In this document: one piece after another, positions 1 to 12,362 of the stretch
How the letters are laid out: each line of letters starts with the position of its first letter
How positions within the stretch are numbered: position 1 is the first letter of the stretch
Program-made: the position numbers and the translations under genes
The notes under the pieces: generated by a model
Databases searched by the model: none
What the model was told of the DNA's origin: nothing
Seen by the model: only the letters and a program-made list of their open reading frames with translations
Assembly: GCA_030737875.1 (NCBI GenBank)
Contig: CM060918.1
Location: forward strand, 883,976,403 to 884,040,402
Source of the DNA: Allium sativum
Lineage: Eukaryota > Streptophyta > Magnoliopsida > Asparagales > Amaryllidaceae
Reading direction: 5' to 3'
Length of the DNA stretch: 64,000 nt

Positions 1-226
1 GCGCCGCGTCCGCCTCCGCCGCCATCCCCTCTAGCCCGCCGCCCTTCCTCTCTCCTCTCTCTTCCATAATTCGAACCAGTAAGCACCGCCCCCTCAAATC
101 AAACCCTAGCTCCACCAAAAACTGCGCCGCAACCACCCTAGGTCCACCGCCGACTTCGACTGCGTTCTTTTCCCCCTCCCCTGACCTGAAGAAGCCGCCG
201 TACCCCCTCCTCCAACCGAGAACGCG
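1..226 (+). other. GC-rich leader/exon-like segment ending in a splice donor
   Basis: A C-rich, G-poor stretch with CCG/CCT runs and 'AAACCCTAG' ends in GCG|GTGAGTTT, a good plant 5' splice site (GT at 227-228), followed at once by AT-rich DNA. The solo copy at 46177-52062 has a matching segment (about 47060-47350) with a TATA box just upstream and a donor at its end. I infer that this is the transcribed leader of the family-C LTR rather than a host exon. No long open frame supports coding. Confidence 0.5.
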
Positions 227-1750
227 GTGAGTTTTTATTTTTAATTTTATTTATTCATGTAAAATAAAAACATGATTTTTATATGCGTAGATTAGAAATA
301 AAAACACAATTTTTATATAGATTACATGAGAATGAGAATGCAATGTTTATGTAGAAAACATTAGAAAAGATTGGATTCTTAACAAAGGAAAGATTCAATT
401 TTTAATATTGAAAAGGTTTGATTTTTAAAGTATGAAAGATGAGATTTCTATCGTATGAAAGATGGGATTTTTATATATATGGTTTTGAAATAAAAATGCG
501 ATCTTTATATATGTTGTAATGAAATAAAAATATAATCTTTATATAAAATATCATTGTGTAAAAATATAATTTTTATACATGAAGTGGCAATATAAAAATG
601 TAATCTTTATTACATAAGATGTGATATAAAAATAAGATTTTTATATGTATAATGGAGCTATAAAAATATGATTTTTATTACTTGAATTGCGATGTAAAAA
701 TATGTTATAACGAAAAGATTTGATTTTTAGTTATATAAAAATTCGATTTTTAGCGCTATAAGAGAATTTGATTTTTATAAATATAGCGAGGAAATAAAAA
801 TGTGATTTTTATCCATGTAGCGGTGAAATAAAAATGTGTTTTTTATTTATGAACAACATGGAAAGATGGAGTTGGGATGTCGGGTAAATCCAAACCATCG
901 TCCGCTAAAGAATGGAGGAGTGGATCTCAAAGGTAAGAACTCCTCATTGAAATTTTTTATACAGTTATTTATTTTTAACTGCATATATGAGCTGCTCCCC
1001 GTCGTCCACAAATCATAGACGACTTGTTTGATTGTTTGGTTGATTGGAATATTTGTTTGAATATGGTTTAGGATGAATAATGAACTGATATGACTTAGTT
1101 TGTGTATGGGATGAGCCATTATTAGGCGAGGGATAAGGCTAGATCTTATCCCGGTTCTAGTTCGCGCCGTTATGCCACCAAAATTTTCTAAAATATGTTA
1201 GAACAATAAAAATATCATTTTTATTGTATAAATGAACTAAATAGAATATTCATATGTTGAATAAAATATTTTATCGTTAAAAATATAGTTTTTAATGTTG
1301 ATATGAATAAAATAAATATTCATTTACAAATCAGACGATTTGTTTATAAACAACCATTTTACTGATATGGATTGGGACGATATATTTTACATATCGCCCA
1401 ACTGCACAAATAATATTCAGTATTTGTTGGTTGAAACCTCATATGGGTGTTGGGATTATATTTGATGTACACTAATCCCAATTGTTTAGTAGTATGTCGA
1501 TCGTTAGGTTGACAGACTGTGTAAGCGTGAATTATTTATATTTAATGCTTATGTAGTTGTGTAGTGCACTCTGGATGATGGTTGACTGTGTCTGGTTGTT
1601 GTTGTGTACATGTGTTGCATGAAATCCATATAAATAACATTATATGGTAATTGACTATGTCTGATTCTAGTTCAGAAATAATGAATATTTTAAAATAACA
1701 TTCAGAAAAAAATCAAAATCTGATTTTGATGTCCGATTTGGGATGGACAC

Positions 1751-1751
<1 letters not shown>

Positions 1752-1809
<58 letters not shown>
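1752..1809. repeat. (AT)n microsatellite
   Basis: About 29 uninterrupted AT dinucleotides lie inside the family-C LTR. Shorter AT runs occur in related copies (near 15245 and 47993), so the locus appears length-variable within the family. Confidence 0.95.
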
Positions 1810-1814
<5 letters not shown>

Positions 1815-4800
1815 GTGTTGATTGGATTAACGCCATTTTGACGTGAACGATATTTATATCGATTTTATTCATTTTATAATGAATATCGAAAAGGAATTGA
1901 TTTCAAAATCTTATGTTTTGAAAATATTATCATTTATATATTAATGATATGGAATATTCAATTTTGATTTGAAATTGAATATGAAGTTGAAATCGTTTTG
2001 AAAACGAATTTAAAACGATTTATAAAATACGTTTTAAATGGAAATCGACGAAATATATATAATATAATGGCCTGAATAGAACGCGCCGCGCTGCGGCAGT
2101 TCGTGAATTTCGACCATTGACTTCGAATAGACATTACGGGAGATCCGACCGTCGGATTCTCCTAAAACCGGAACCGTTGGATTTGTATTGGAAAGATCTT
2201 TCTAACGAATATTAAAGATTTGAAATCTAATGGTTGGATTTGGAATTATGTCTGAATCAAAGTTAGAAAAGGTTGTTGTAAGTGCAGTTCGATGGCCGTT
2301 TATGGAAATCGACCGTACGGGCCTTGATAAAATTATTAAAAATATCAATAATTTGTGAAAATTCATAAGAAATGATTTGGAAAGAATTGGGAAGAAAAAT
2401 TCCATATTTGAAAAGGTAAAAACATATTTTTATCGAAATGAACTAGTTATTAACTAGAATTATAATCCAACATTTTTAAATAAATAAATTGGATTTGAAA
2501 TGGTTTTAAAAATTACCCGGATTTCCAATATATAAATTGGGATGGATTTGAATCGAAACTGTCTTCGGAATATTTCGATGTTGGATTTCGTGATTATACA
2601 GATATTGTTAAGGAAATTTGAAAGATATATTTATATCGTTATTTCCAATACGATATTTGTTGGTTGTAGTATTTGATATTGAATATAAGCCAATATATTT
2701 TCTATTCAGAGCCTTGTATTTAATATCAAATGGGATTTTGGGTTTGTAGTTAATGGTGTCTTCAGTAACACTGTTCTTGAACCCCATGTGAAGAGAATAA
2801 ATCTTTTAAAAGATTGTTAGAGTTTCCAATTATATTTAATAATTGGAATAAAATGGAATGTGAATTGGGTTTATTATGAACTGTGTTTTTAAAGACATTC
2901 GTTCTTTAACCTGATTTACAGTGAAATGTGATTTGGAATTTATAAATCTTTTGTTAAGATTTAAAGGAAATTTTCCAATTTAATAAAATAAATTAGAATG
3001 GATTGGAATTCAATTCGATAATAATCGAAGTGGAGTTCTGTGGAGGAAGACTGTTACTGTATATGGAATTTAAGAGGCTTTGCTGTTATTCCATTTATAG
3101 TATTGGTTGGATATGGAAGTTCATATCAATTATATATATTGATCTTTTTTCCATGAATATTCCATTGTTAATGGAATGTGATTTTGGGTTTATCTTGAGC
3201 TTTGTTTAAAATGACATTAGTTCTTTAACCCAATTAAATATAAGATTTATTTCTTAACTTTGAATAATCATTAAGTAATGATTTTTGGAAATTAAAACTG
3301 AAATAGTGTTTTAATGAATCTTTAAATAGACTAAAAGGTGAATCTGATAACTTAAATTATCAAATTTGAAAAATGACCGAGAATGGAGTACTACCAGTTT
3401 TACTCCAGGCGATAGTTAAATCTTTAATTAGATTTGAACGTGAAATGGCAATTGGATTTGCCGATAACACCATGGTGTTAGATATGAAGTATTACCAGTT
3501 TTACTTCATGGGATGAATAGGTTGGGATTAGGAATTTAAAATAAATGATTACTTCGGTAAGGTTCGCTAATCCCGACTAGTTTGAATAAACCATAATTTG
3601 GTTCGAACTGATATCCAATGGAAGATTAAAGAATAAATTTTAAAGAATTTATCTTTGATAAAATTAATGGGAACCTTTCCCAAAGGATGTGAATATTTAA
3701 ATAAAAGAATATTCTGAATTGGAATGAGGCGTATGTTGTGTTTTTATAACACTTGTTTATTACATACGCGAGTTATTCGAAAAGATCGGGTTTATCTCAT
3801 TCTGAATAACTGAATCGGCGATGAGTCGACGATGAAGACGGTGGTTGAAGACCGGAGGTCTTCACATCGTTTGGATGATTACTGGTGTCTTGATTGGGCG
3901 GTACACCCAAGACAAGGTAATAAGTGGCGATCGTTCCAGATGTACTTAGAGATCGACAGGATATGCGAGGAACTCTCCCCTGTATTGGACATATGAGACG
4001 AGGAATAAGGTGCCTCCGGTTTCGTTCAGACCCAGAACGAACTTGTAAATGGATGTGTGTCCGACATCGGATTTCATTCTTAGTGATTGATAGACATCGG
4101 TTTCATAGCGTGAATTGCCTGTGTGGCATGCTAAGATGCAAATGATCAAGGCTTCTGTTGAAAAGCAGAGTCTTGTGGTTGATGATCAAATCACAGCTTT
4201 AATATAGCATTGCTTTGTGTAGCATTAATTCGCAAGCCTCGCATCCTGGTGTGAACTAGAAACGGGAGAGGACTTCAGGGAGGGCATGCGTTTCCTTCTA
4301 GCTAGGAGTGGTGTCTGGGTTTTGCACGCCCAGATGTTTTACTTATGTGGATGATGGATAGCGTGGCACCTCGGTTATATCGGTCTCTACAGAGCCGATG
4401 GATGGTATGGTCTTTATACAGACTAGATTGACGCCCCATAGAGCGGGGAAACGAAGTGTTCAGGCATTTTAATCCACTCCGTGTGGACCGGTCCTGACGA
4501 TCCAAGGGCCACTTGAGTCTGGGTCCTGAGACACAGGCTACAGCGTCTCGAAGCGGTAAGGACGATCCATTGCCTTGGTTCACAGATGGAAATCCAACTT
4601 CCAATACGACATTTTGCGGTTTTGATTGTAGAGTCTAGTATGGCGACTAGCGGGATGGGGCACTCATGTCGTCTATGATTGATACATTTATAATTGAAAT
4701 TGTTTTGACACTATACACTTATAGTAATAGTAAAATATGAAATTTCATGTACCAATCATTTTTGGCTATTATAAGGTAAAAACTCTATCCTCCGGCTTGC

Positions 4801-5365
4801 GTTGCATTGTGTGATGTGACCTGAGTCTTATAATAGCTTCATCGTTCTTTATTTAGCATTGCGCTGTTTGTTTTACGCACTAGTATTCTGGGGGATAAAC
4901 CCGTTCTATGTTGTACGGCGTGGTCGGTTGATATACCTAACTTTAAAATTAGATTAATAACTGTTTTAGTTCTCACACCAGTCATATGACTGACCTAGAG
5001 TTTATTGTTTTAACCTAAACTCTGGGTGCCCCTATTTTCCACACGGGCAGCTAGTAGTTTTGGTTTTGCAGATTTATATTCACAGGATCCTGGTTTACAG
5101 CTGGAATGATATTCAGAAGGCTCTGTATCCATATATTCCTTTCAATTGTGTTTGTATTAGTTTTCCCACTGCTATGTATTTAAAAGTAATTTGTAAATCT
5201 TTGATATTTATCAAATGTATATTATTTGTTCATACTCGGTATATTCTTGTACTCTGATGTAAATTGTTGTAATAAGCAATGAAATGTTCTTCTGTTTGTG
5301 TTATGATTTGTCGTGTTCTCAAAGCAATCTGGGCTTTCCTTCACGGGGAAGTTTGGGTCGTCTCA

Positions 5366-6115
5366 GCTACTCTCCTCGCCTAACAGTTTAGGTGTATAGT
5401 TCCACTTAAACGAGTTTTCGCCTACAAGCCCATGAAAGATATACTCGTTTTCATTATCATTTTTATATGCTTCAGATTTATCTATTACTTCACTAGTGTG
5501 TTCAAATATGAAAGTGCCTACACGAATTGGATGTCAACATCGCGACCCCCAACCTCGCTCATTGGTTTTAATCTCAAACCTAAACTCACACCATCTTGTG
5601 TAACTCTATTTCTGCAATTAAATGTACATGGACAAGTAGTGCTACACTCATAAATCATGGGCTTTTGGCTTACTAGAAGCGCACTTGCATTATAAGGAAA
5701 AAAATCCATCGTTTTTATGTGCACGAGAGCAATTTACACCCGCAGGGAGGCACACAGTTTTGCAAGTGCAACCATATGCAGGCTTCTTCAAATCAACGCT
5801 AACTTTCATAATGTAAGTGAAATTTGGTTTCTCCTCGCTATCAACTTCATTAAAATGGCACATTGGTAAGCACTCAATGACGTTAGATAAATCAGAAAGA
5901 AAATCGTCATCTCTTGACGAAGGATGTTCTAACCATTTTTGAGTCCTCTTCCATACTTCAATCCTAGAACGTTGACCCAATTATCTAATCAGCTTGAATA
6001 TGAAAACAATGGAACCTTCATTATTTTTCTCCATTTATGACTCATGAACCATATACAAACCATCATAAAAAGATCATCACACTCAGTTCTTTTTTAGTCT
6101 ATTATACTTAACCTA
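5366..6115 (-). pseudogene. SUVH-type H3K9 methyltransferase pseudogene (SRA end, pre-SET, start of SET)
   Basis: Read right to left, the minus strand gives in order: the end of an SRA/YDG domain (YDGLYMVHES, stop, MEKNNEGS), FKLIR, a linker (VWKRTQKWLEHPSSR, then CLPMCHFNEVDSEEKPNFTY), a cysteine-rich pre-SET (YGCTCKTVCLPAGVNCS; then after a frameshift NASALLVSQKPMIYECSTTC and CPCTFNCRNRVTQDGV), and after another frameshift the SET start (KTNERGWGSRC, stop, HPIRVGTFIFEHTSEVID, then NDNENEYIFHG). This order and these motifs are those of plant SUVH1/SUVH3-class proteins, which bind methylated DNA through SRA and methylate histone H3K9 through SET. Breaks seen: stops at 5534-5536 (Trp codon TGG to TGA), 5981-5983 and 6035-6037; frameshifts near 5570 and 5705; and one near the YDG motif. 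The catalytic SET core is missing because the family-C LTR ends at 5365 inside the coding sequence. No introns are apparent, as in SUVH1/3-class genes. The upstream limit is uncertain. Confidence 0.85.
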
Positions 6116-6638
6116 ACATTAGCAAGAAAAACACCAAACCTCAATTTCCACACTCTAACATAATTATAGAACTTACAACTTTACATAAATAGTGAAGTCT
6201 GGTATTTTATTAAAAATGAAAAATAAAATTGTGGAAAAAACAACATTTGACATCCAATTTCTTATACATACTATTGTGATTTACTTGTGTGAAAGTCTTG
6301 TCTGTGGTACAGTTGCTATCTTTATGCTATATACAATTTTTGGCACCATATATTGCAAATGTGAATTTTATCAACATAAAAGCTTTTATACTTTTTACAT
6401 GTACACATGCACTCGTACACTTGTTGTTTTGTATAAATTTTATGAAAACATAACAAGTTAGGTGTTAGATTTATTATTGTTGCATATGTTGACCTACTAT
6501 GTATTACCATTGTGTTGTTTCAAATACCGAACAAACGGTGCCCTTTAGCTTTAAGAATTGGTTACCTATAAGCAACCCCATCCAAAAGAAATTATACCCT
6601 TTTATCCAAAAAAAGAAGAGTGAGAGAGAACTCTCAAT
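6116..6638. other. AT-rich stretch without recognisable gene
   Basis: Short chance open frames occur on both strands, and none shows a domain. It lies upstream of the SUVH remnant and may hold decayed SRA or 5' sequence of that gene; I could not extend the SRA match convincingly. The last bases (CTCAATCTTAT) continue at 18274 (CTTATCCATAAAAC) across the inserted element. Confidence 0.5.
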
Positions 6639-6643
6639 CTTAT
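6639..6643. repeat. Target-site duplication CTTAT (left)
   Basis: CTTAT directly precedes TGTAGCGACCC. The identical CTTAT follows TTGTTACA at 18274-18278. Five bases is the usual duplication size for Ty3/gypsy and Ty1/copia integrases. Confidence 0.9.
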
Positions 6644-9600
6644 TGTAGCGACCCAGACATCCCGGGCGACATAAACCGAACAAGAGGGCAAATTGCTTTG
6701 AGAACACGGCTCATCAAAACACAAACATGAGAACATTTTATTGCTATTACAAAAAAATTCATCAGAGTAGAAGATATCAAAGTTCAAATAAATAATATAC
6801 AAAGGAAAATAACATAGATTTAAATTACAAATAGCGGAAATATATATACATAAATATAGTGTGAGTGAAAAACATCAACTACCACAACTGAAACAAATAC
6901 ACGGATATAAAGCATTCCGAATATAGCTCCAACCGTAATCCAAGATACTGTGAAAACAAATATTTGCGAAAACCAAAACTACAAGCTGCCCGTGTGGAAA
7001 ATATAGGCACCTAGAATTTAGGTGGAAACAATAAACTCCGAGTCAGTCATGGGACTGGTGTGAGAACTAAAATAGTTATTAACTTCATTTTAATGTTGGT
7101 AAATCAAGGGACCACGTCGTATAACACGGAACGGGTTTTCTCTCAAGAATACCATAAAACAAACAGTGCAATGCTTAAAAAGAAAATGAAGCCATTATAA
7201 GACTCAGGTCCCATCACACAATACAACATAAACCAGAGGACAGAGTTTTACCTTATAATGGCCAAATATGCTTGATAAGCGAAATTTATCGTTTATTATT
7301 ATTATAAGTAAATAAATCAACTTCAAATATAAATGTATCAATCCTAGATGTCATAGTACCCCGTCCTACTATGTCATAATATAGGTTTACAACTAGAACC
7401 GTAAAGCTCGTATTTGGAAGTTAGATTTCCATCATGATGGCTATTGATTCGAAAGATCGATCATGTAGTGTAATACTCCACGGCTTACGCCCAGGGCTTT
7501 GGAAAACACCGTAATACACGTCCGCACTATATTCGGGATTACGGGTATCACCGCGACTTACGTCCAGGGCTTCGGAAAACACCGCTTACTCTATCCTTCT
7601 GGGAATCGGGTATAAGCCCTATCCCTTCTAGGTGTGGAGCGACCAAACCCAGCTCATCTCGGTTGATCGAATCCATGACAACCCTAAAAGTTGTCCTCAA
7701 TCCGAAGGTTGTCTATCCTCATCTCAAAGGTATATTGATCTAACCATCAGTTCACCATCATACCTGTGTGTGAGGCTCGCGAATTAACGCTACACAAAGT
7801 TGTGCTTTGATCATCAACCATAAAGCCCTGCTTTTCAATAAAAGCTTTAATCCATGCATCTCAGCATGCCACATTGTCAATCCATACCATACCATCGATC
7901 TCCACCAATATATAATCTCTAAGCTCGCACGTCTCAGAGAAGGGTGTTAAGCAAGAGAATAAATTCTCCGCCACCAAACAGATATATATTTAGCAGAGAT
8001 CAACGAATACAGCGCGAGATGCAATGTTAGACAAACAATCAATTTGCAAGTCCATTCTAGGTCTGAATGAAATCGGAGGCACCTTATTCCTTGTCCCATA
8101 TGCCCAATACAGGAGAGAGGCCCTCACTTATCCGGTCGATCTCCAAGTACATCTGACGATCACCACGTATTACCTAGTCTTGGGTGTACAACCCAATCAA
8201 GACGTCAGTAATCATTCAAACGACGTGAAGATTTCACGTCTTCAACCACCATCTTCAAATCTTCGAATTTAGTCGTCGTATCAGTTATTCAGAATGGGTT
8301 TAACCCGGTTTTTCCGAATAACTCGCGTATCTTATAATCAAGTGCTATAAAACATATCATACGCCTCATTCCAATCCAGAATATTCTTTTATTCAAATTT
8401 TTTTCTACATTGGGAATCATCCCATAAATCTTATCAAAGAATTAATTCATTTAAACCTCTTGTTTAAATCTTTCTTTGAAAACCATTGCAAAGGATTTTA
8501 TAATATCTTTTCATAATTTTAAACCAAATTAAGGTTTATACAACTGGTCGGGATTAACGATCCGTACCGAAGTAATCATTCATTTTATTATCCCAATCCA
8601 ACCTATTCATCCCATGGAGAAAACTGGTAGTACTTCATTTCTAACACCCATTGTGTTATCGGTAAATTTACTTACCATTTGACGTTTAAATCTAATTAAA
8701 GATTTAACTATCGCCTAGAGTAAAACTGGTGGTGCTCGTGCCTATCCAAAATCAGACATCAAAATCATATTTTGATTCTTCACTAAATATTATTTTAAAA
8801 TATTCGTTATTTCTGAATTGAAATCAGACTCAATCAATCAGCATATAATTTTATTTATGTGGAGTCCACACATCGCCTGTATTCAAAAATCGTGATAAAC
8901 AACTATTAAACATTCAATTCACATTCATAGTGCAATTTACAACTATATAAGCATTAAATAACGCTTATAACAATCTGTCAATCAAACGGTTGACATATAA
9001 TTAAATCCAAGTGAGATTCGAATTAATTATCATATCCAGACCCGTGTGGGGTTCTCAACCATCAAATAAATATAATTATTTGTATACTTGGGCGATGTGT
9101 AAAATTTTCATCCCAACACCCGTGTGGGGTTTACTTCACAATCCATGTGAATTTATCTAATACTTGGGAGACGGGTGGGTAAATTGTCATCCCAAATTAA
9201 TTCACATTTTAAACTTTTATTTAATAACGTATATTTTCACAGTTTAATAATAATAACATTAAAACTGTAAACATACATCAATCACTAAACAAATATTACA
9301 ATCACAGGCATATATATTCAGCTATAAAAATAAATAACTGTACAAAAGAATTAAGTAAGAGAGTTCTCACTATTGGCTTCCACTTCGTCAGTCTTTAATT
9401 GACGATTTTAGTACTGTTTGGGTTTAAATTTTCCTAAAATTCTAACTTGCTCCGTTTTTGTTCTAGTATGTTACATGGTGTGGGGTTTTTCACCACGATT
9501 TCAACGCATGTCGTTTCGTCAAATTCTATTGACGTTTGCACGAGATACAAAAGTTTAAACACTTAAATACTTAAATAAGCTAATTTAAAATAATTAATAT

Positions 9601-10938
9601 ATTTAATAACTTAATTAATTGTGCTTAATTATCTACCCATCGTTCTTTCTCTTTGCCGAATACTGAAACTAACATCGCAACCGCCAAAACCCTCGTCGAT
9701 GCCTCCATGCACTATCGGACCACCATCGTAGATCACCCCTCTGACCGCCTTAAGCTCGCCAATCCCACACACCTAAAACGATGCAACTCGACAACCCCTT
9801 CTTCACGAAAATTCAGTGCAGACGACAGCTCTTTGAGCTTGAAATCTGAACAGGTTACTTCACTAATAACGATCACATCCGTATATATTGAAAGAGCTTG
9901 GGAAGCTCATTAATTTTCATTTTATAAGTGTTTGAAAATGTTGAGTGGGTTTAAAGATATTGAGGGGAAAAAATTCGATAATACTGGCCATTAAATGAAG
10001 AAACGGTGGCGTGTTCCTGAAGTGGAGAATTAGGGTTTAGGATTTTCTTGGTTTATATTTATATTTAAATATTATTTTACTCCAATATTATTTGTTTATC
10101 TCTCTGAAATCCAAACGAATCCCATCGACTGTCGTCCCTAGCCAAATACCCACATTCCTGACACAATGAGATATGTTTCGTAAGCTGATTCGATCGTTTT
10201 GATCAGTTTTTATTAAAATTAAAATATATATATTAAATTTGAACGTACATTTTAATTTACCACGGTCACATATTGACTCCAAAAATAATGAAATTTGAAA
10301 TCTTGCTATGTTTTTCAAATACGGTTCTAACAAAACTAATTTTGTTAAATTTGGAGACCGTTTGAAAATTGACCTTTTAAGTAGATTATTAAATTCAACT
10401 GAATTTACAAAACGTGTTTAAATTTACCATGCTTACACATTAATTCCAATTGACTTGAAATTTTAAACCTGACAATAATTTAACATTCCAGATCCAACAA
10501 AATTAATTTCATCGAAAACGGAGGTCGTTTGCAAAATGGCTATTTTTAAGGGATATATATAATACTAAAATATATATAAATTTCATAGTGACTATTTGGA
10601 ATTTTAAACTGGACATAACTTACAACTTCTAAAACGAAATCTCAATTTCTTACATTTGTTAGAAAGATATAATTAAATAGATCCTAACGTTTCTTGTTTC
10701 ATCAAATTATGATTTATGACGAATTCTGTATACTCGTTTAAAGTTTAAAATTAAAAATTTAAACTACCACACCATTACGAGTTCGTTTTATAATTAATAT
10801 AAATTTATATGCTCTAACTTCGGTTTAAATTAATTTTTCATCGTTTATTCTCAAAATAAATCGATTAAAATATTTAGTTTCCGTGAAAATCGGTTAAAAA
10901 TGAATTTTAAATTGGTTCCAAAAATCAGTGTTGTTACA
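6644..10938 (-). repeat. 3' LTR of family-C element, with internal deletion
   Basis: It begins TGTAGCGACCCAGAC (+ strand) and ends GTTGTTACA. It aligns with the right LTR throughout, but jumps at about 8736-8740 from 'ACTGGTGGTGCTC' to 'GTGCC'. In the right LTR these two points are about 1.6 kb apart (about 14485 and 16091). The length of 4295 is therefore the 5.9 kb LTR minus one deletion. Short homology at the junction (GTGC) suggests illegitimate recombination. Confidence 0.9.
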
Positions 10939-10954
10939 ATCTCCTCCACTTAAA
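10939..10954 (-). other. Polypurine tract of family-C element
   Basis: On the minus strand the bases read TTTTAAGTGGAGGAGAT and abut the LTR start TGTAACAAC. A purine-rich tract of this kind primes plus-strand DNA synthesis in LTR retrotransposons. Its place next to the left LTR fixes the minus orientation. Confidence 0.75.
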
Positions 10955-12348
10955 ACTTTTCGTTCCCGAAAAAGGAACGGAGTTGAAAGTTGTTTAACTA
11001 ACTAACTCAACTTTCATTCTGGCTTTAGTTCTTCAACTTTTCAGTTTCTAAGAACTTCTAAATTTCCTAGAAATTTGGCTAACACCCTAAATTTCTGGAA
11101 AATTTCGCCATAACCTCCATTGTACGGGTTGATCTGAACAAATTTATTGGGCTGTATTAGACACCCAATAAATCAATTTATCGCACACAAATCAGTTGTG
11201 CACACCCATTATAATTTATATACCCTTCTCCCTCCATGCCCATGCACCATAACTAAAAAAAGAAAGACAAGTGTATTTTTTTATCTCCCGACCTGTGTAG
11301 GGTTTATTATTTAATCCTGCAATTTACCGTTATAGTTTATTAAGTCCATAATCAGTCCTCAGCTCAGCTTGTAGTCCAGTCCTCGCCATACAAGCATCTT
11401 GCTCAAATGATAATACAAACCTCATCATATAAGCGTCAAATGCTTATATGGAATATGTTATGCTACTCTGTCCATGATGTATGTTATACGGTATGGTCCA
11501 TAATTTATTGGTTACTATCCTATAGCGTACGTTTAATTTCACACAGAGAAACCATCACACTGCATCTAAATCATTCACAATAGTTTAATAATAATTAAAT
11601 TGTGCAACCAACTTATAAAGGTGCATATATTTGTTGGGCACACAATTTTATTTCTTTACTCAACATCAAATCAATAACATGTTCATCATATATATGTATA
11701 TATCCAATTCAAACAAATTCCAATTCAGTTTATCATTAAATTTAATTCAATTTGGATTAATTCACCATTTATTTTCGTATTGGTTTTATCATTCCACTAT
11801 TTTTGTTAGTTAAACTAATTATCGAACATCACAACCAGCAATCAATTTGTTGATTAGCTTTTCAAACATATATCTTTGATATACTAAAAATCATATTTTC
11901 AATGTCAAACCACAAACAATAAACTCTAACTAAGTTTTGGTTCTCACGCCAGTCAATTGGAATCATATAGATATCCCACTTTCGAAACTCGAAAATAAAC
12001 ACTGATGATGTCACGACATTACCCGAATTATGCCCGGGTGACTACAGTGTGATTCTATATCTACCCAGTATATTTGAGACTTTGTTTAAATGTTTGTAAG
12101 GCATATATGCAAAATCTCCTTATACTTGATAGTCCAAACTGAATATAAAATAAAATGCTTGAATACATAATAAGATATAATTTTCAAAACTAAATTCGTT
12201 TTTATAAATAATACTCTTCAAACTCATTCTAGGATACTACTGATCCTATCTCTAACAAGTTATTATTATAGGATATTGCTAATCCTGTCTCTGATGAATT
12301 CTTTCATTCGGTTCTAATGTGTCTTGTTCTCAAGCTTTGTAAACCAAA

Positions 12349-12360
12349 GCTCTAACACCA
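12349..12360 (-). other. Primer-binding site (tRNA-Met-like)
   Basis: The + strand reads GCTCTAACACCA, so the element strand reads TGGTGTTAGAGC. This differs at two positions from TGGTATCAGAGC, the usual plant initiator tRNA-Met primer site. Two bases separate it from the LTR at 12363, the normal spacing. Confidence 0.8.
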
Positions 12361-12362
12361 CC

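Larger units (their letters stand above)
1..5365 (+). mobile_element. Family-C giant LTR (right part), non-coding retrotransposon sequence
   Basis: The right end (GGGTCGTCTCA, ending at 5365) matches the end of the 5.9 kb solo LTR at 46177-52062, and many blocks occur in the same order in both: GC-rich leader, 'CCCGTCGTCCACAAA', 'GAAGACCGGAG', 'CTCCGGTTTCGTTCAGACC', and the final 'CTCAAAGCAATCTGGGC'. The same blocks occur reversed in 6644-18273. The left part of the LTR, including its start and U3, lies outside the window, so I cannot say whether this is a solo LTR or part of a longer element. No protein domain is visible on either strand. The right boundary falls directly in SUVH-like coding sequence, so the element inserted into that gene or pseudogene. 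The left 5-base target copy should read GCTAC and would lie outside the window. Confidence 0.85.
10939..12362 (-). other. Internal region of family-C element, non-coding
   Basis: This stretch of 1424 bases lies between the LTRs. I see only short, unrelated open frames and no retroviral domain. It holds the purine tract at its left edge and the primer site at its right edge. A pair of similar short segments near 12220-12300 ('GGATACTACTGATCCTATCTCT' type) suggests a small local duplication. Confidence 0.75.
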
